Shown here piece after piece: positions 6,695 through 8,715 of a stretch of 8,715 bases of DNA; the stretch's first letter is position 1; each line of letters starts with the position of its first letter. Source of the stretch: Ghiorsea sp. GTDB taxonomy: Bacteria > Pseudomonadota > Zetaproteobacteria > Mariprofundales > Mariprofundaceae. The DNA lies in contig JAJFLD010000011.1 in NCBI GenBank assembly GCA_021772875.1, positions 1-8,715 of the forward strand. The letters are read 5' to 3'. A model generated the notes under the pieces. It saw only the letters and a list, made by a program, of their open reading frames with translations, had not been told where the DNA came from and ran no database searches. Made by a program: the position numbers and the translations under genes.

Positions 6695-6722
6695 TTGGCA
6701 GCATCGTTTGTTTTCAGATAAA
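6695..6722 (+). promoter_or_regulatory. Candidate sigma-70 promoter for the symporter gene
   Basis: TTGGCA (6695-6700, 5 of 6) and GATAAA (6717-6722, 4 of 6) are 16 bases apart in the 114-base divergent region. Transcription would begin near 6729, leaving a leader of roughly a dozen bases that contains AGAGG (6733-6737), four bases before the ATG at 6742. The remainder of the 6628-6741 gap shows no hairpin or riboswitch-like structure that I can support. Confidence 0.35.
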
Positions 6723-6741
6723 AGGGTTAAACAGAGGCAAA

Positions 6742-8061
6742 ATGAAACATAAAAAGAGCAAAGCCAAAATGAGTATGACCAGTAAAATCCTGATTTGGAT
6801 GGTTGCTGGTTTGATGATTGGCAGCTTCATCAACAACTTTGCCGCTGACACGCCTTGGGTTCAAGATTATCTCGTTTTTGGTTTGTTTCATGTCGTTGGA
6901 GCTATTTTTATCAGCATGTTAAAGATGTTGGTGGTTCCTCTTGTCACATTTTCGCTGATTTGTGGTGTGTGTGGCATTGGTGATATTTCCAAGCTTGGCC
7001 GCGTTGGTGGTAAAGCCTTTGCGTTATTCATGCTCACCACAGCACTTGCCATTACTTTAGCCATTGCTTTGGCAACATTTTTTGCCCCAGGCCAAGGTTT
7101 TGAGCTTGCAACTGCTGCAACCAGCACCTTTACAGCGCCTGTTGCCCCGCCACTCTCACAAGTGTTTATTAATCTCATTCCATCCAATCCCGTTGCTGCT
7201 TATGCAGAAGGTAATATGTTACAAATCATCTTTTTCACCATTTTATTTGCCGTGTGCATTTTGATGATTGGTGAAAAAGGGCAACCCATTATTGATATGG
7301 CTGAGCGTTTGAATGACGTGATGATGCAAGTGGTGAACGTGGTGATGCATGTTGCACCCATTGGTGTATTTGCCTTGATGGCCAAAACATTTTCTTTGCA
7401 GGGTATTGATATCATTGTGCCTATGCTTGGTTATTTTGCCGTGTTGGTGCTTGCTTTATGCTTGCATATGACAGGCACCTTGATGATTTTACTTAAAATC
7501 TTAGGCAAAGTGAACCCACTCACCTTTTTGCGCAAAATGCGCACCGCCCAAATCTTTGCCTTTAGCACCTCAAGCTCGAATGCCACCATCCCTGTCACAT
7601 TAACCACTGCCGAAAAACGCTTGGGCATAGATAACCCTACGGCCTCATTCATCGTGCCTTTTGGCGCCACGATTAACATGGATGGCACAGCCATTATGCA
7701 AGGTGTGGCGACAGTATTCATCGCCAATGTCTATGGCATTGATTTAGGTTTAACAGGTTATCTCACTGTGATTATGATGGCAGTCTTGGCTTCTATTGGC
7801 ACAGCAGGTGTGCCTGGTGTAGGTTTGATTATGCTGGCGATGGTGTTTAATCAGGTGGGGCTGCCTGTAGAAGGCATTGCTTTGATCATTGGCGTAGACC
7901 GTTTACTTGATATGATACGCACAGCTGTCAATGTTACTGGTGATGCAGCAATCACCACCATTGTAGCACGAAGTGAAAACAGCATTGATATGGATATATT
8001 TAATGATCCAGAGGCAGGCTCTATTGAAGATATGCATCTGCCTCATGCTGAAAAAGTTTAG
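6742..8061 (+). CDS. DAACS-family cation:dicarboxylate/amino-acid symporter, probably acidic amino acids
   Basis: This is an inner-membrane secondary transporter of the glutamate/aspartate-type (GltP/GltPh, EAAT) family. The 439 residues begin with a basic N-terminus, continue through the family's eight-helix, two-hairpin core, and end in an acidic tail rich in Asp/Glu. The hairpin-1 serine motif is STSSSNATIPVT (275-286). The NMDGT motif (312-316) needed for cation coupling is intact, and hairpin 2 contains TAGVPGVGLIML. In the last helix DRLLDMIRTAVNVTGD carries Asp390, Arg393, Asn397 and Asp401, matching GltPh Asp394, Arg397, Asn401 and Asp405. Arg at that position reads the side-chain carboxylate in GltPh, so aspartate or glutamate is the likeliest substrate; Na+ or H+ coupling is not settled by eye. 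The start has AGAGG close upstream; ATG at residue 10 is an alternative. ilvD follows after 36 bases. Confidence 0.93.
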   Translation: MKHKKSKAKMSMTSKILIWMVAGLMIGSFINNFAADTPWVQDYLVFGLFHVVGAIFISMLKMLVVPLVTFSLICGVCGIGDISKLGRVGGKAFALFMLTTALAITLAIALATFFAPGQGFELATAATSTFTAPVAPPLSQVFINLIPSNPVAAYAEGNMLQIIFFTILFAVCILMIGEKGQPIIDMAERLNDVMMQVVNVVMHVAPIGVFALMAKTFSLQGIDIIVPMLGYFAVLVLALCLHMTGTLMILLKILGKVNPLTFLRKMRTAQIFAFSTSSSNATIPVTLTTAEKRLGIDNPTASFIVPFGATINMDGTAIMQGVATVFIANVYGIDLGLTGYLTVIMMAVLASIGTAGVPGVGLIMLAMVFNQVGLPVEGIALIIGVDRLLDMIRTAVNVTGDAAITTIVARSENSIDMDIFNDPEAGSIEDMHLPHAEKV

Positions 8062-8086
8062 AAACACTTCTTTATTAATGTTTTAC

Positions 8087-8091
8087 AAGGA
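8087..8091 (+). promoter_or_regulatory. Shine-Dalgarno of ilvD
   Basis: AAGGA lies six bases before the ilvD ATG. The 36-base gap between the symporter and ilvD holds no visible terminator and no convincing promoter, so readthrough from the symporter gene is plausible. Confidence 0.6.
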
Positions 8092-8097
8092 TTAGAT

Positions 8098-8715
8098 ATG
8101 CCAGTTTACCGTTCTAGAACCACCACCGCAGGCCGCAATATGGCTGGAGCCCGTGCATTATGGCGCGCTACAGGCATGAAAGATGGCGATTTTGAAAAAC
8201 CCATCATTGCCGTTGTAAATTCATTCACCCAATTTGTGCCCGGTCATGTTCACCTCAAAGACATTGGTCAAATGGTGGCGCGTGAGATTGAAGATGCTGG
8301 TGGCGTGGCCAAAGAATTTAATACCATTGCAGTGGATGATGGCATCGCTATGGGTCATGGCGGTATGTTGTATAGCTTGCCAAGCCGCGAAATTATTGCT
8401 GATTCTGTTGAATATATGGTCAATGCCCATTGTGCTGATGCTATGGTCTGTATTTCCAACTGCGATAAAATCACGCCGGGTATGTTGATGGCAGCCATGC
8501 GCTTAAATATCCCTGCGGTGTTTGTATCAGGTGGCCCCATGGAAGCGGGTAAAGTGACCATCAACAATCGTGAAAAACACCTTGATTTGGTTGATGCTAT
8601 GGTGATGGCAGCCGATGATAATGAATCCGACGAAGATGTGGCAGCCGTTGAGCGCTCTGCCTGCCCTACTTGTGGATCTTGCTCTGGTATGTTCACCGCC
8701 AACTCCATGAACTGC
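8098..8715 (+). CDS. ilvD: Dihydroxy-acid dehydratase, N-terminal part, cut off by window edge
   Basis: IlvD dehydrates 2,3-dihydroxyisovalerate and 2,3-dihydroxy-3-methylvalerate to the 2-keto acids that precede valine, leucine and isoleucine. The first 206 residues are present and align almost without gaps to E. coli IlvD. They include TTTAGRNMAGARALWRATG (8-26), AVDDGIAMGHGGM (78-90), SNCDKITPG (120-128) with cluster Cys122 and Lys124, which is carbamylated for Mg2+ binding in the family, and CPTCGSCSGMFTANSMNC (189-206) with cluster Cys195. Residue 49 is Gly, as in E. coli; the [2Fe-2S] plant and cyanobacterial type has Cys there. An oxygen-sensitive [4Fe-4S] enzyme of the E. coli type is therefore likely, by inference. 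The start is supported by AAGGA six bases upstream and by the family's usual MPxYRS opening. About two thirds of the protein lies outside the window. Confidence 0.97.
   Translation, partial: MPVYRSRTTTAGRNMAGARALWRATGMKDGDFEKPIIAVVNSFTQFVPGHVHLKDIGQMVAREIEDAGGVAKEFNTIAVDDGIAMGHGGMLYSLPSREIIADSVEYMVNAHCADAMVCISNCDKITPGMLMAAMRLNIPAVFVSGGPMEAGKVTINNREKHLDLVDAMVMAADDNESDEDVAAVERSACPTCGSCSGMFTANSMNC

Noticed and set aside
6681..6700. Hairpin around GCCGCTTGGC in the divergent region
   Set aside because: The stem is only three base pairs and is not extendable; it was not called as a regulatory structure.
8355..8708. Minus-strand open frame opposite ilvD
   Set aside because: It is the mirror of a highly conserved coding sequence and has no independent evidence.
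1..8715. Mobile element, CRISPR, toxin-antitoxin or defence system
   Set aside because: No transposase, integrase, spaced direct repeats, tRNA target site or recognisable defence gene was found; the gene content is housekeeping.

Overview
The window reads as an ordinary chromosomal stretch of a Gram-negative proteobacterium with moderate to low G+C. This rests on the lepA-lepB pair, a YchJ/UPF0225 protein, a YpjD-CorB pair of the enterobacterial type, an E. coli-like IlvD and a probable outer-membrane protein. The class cannot be fixed by eye; a gamma- or zetaproteobacterium would fit. No tRNA, rRNA, CRISPR array, insertion sequence or phage gene is visible, coding density is very high, and no gap between genes exceeds about 115 bases.

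Layout from left to right. (1) Positions 1-2356, minus strand: a lepA-lepB operon. The LepA stop and LepB start overlap as ATGA, and lepB runs off the left edge. (2) 2357-2469: a compact divergent control region with opposed, overlapping -35-like hexamers and a perfect 12-bp palindrome. (3) 2470-2940, plus strand: a YchJ-like protein with two SEC-C zinc motifs, best started at a TTG behind a strong Shine-Dalgarno sequence. (4) 2937-6627, minus strand: four tightly packed genes, in transcription order a CcsA-like membrane protein (ypjD), a CorB/CNNM transporter, a PhzF-family enzyme, and an unrecognised exported protein that resembles an outer-membrane beta-barrel. The last three junctions have an 8-base gap or overlaps, so one transcript is likely. 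This operon ends against ychJ, with both stop codons sharing one TTAA. (5) 6628-6741: a divergent promoter region. (6) 6742-8715, plus strand: a DAACS-family cation:amino-acid symporter, then ilvD, which runs off the right edge.

Functionally the window mixes protein translocation and translation quality (LepA, LepB), envelope cation handling and cytochrome assembly-like membrane proteins (CorB, YpjD), and amino-acid uptake and branched-chain amino-acid synthesis (symporter, IlvD). I see no convincing evidence of a new multi-gene system. The items most worth a second look are the uncharacterised exported protein at the end of the ypjD-corB-phzF operon, including its non-ATG start, and the palindromic lepA/ychJ divergent promoter.
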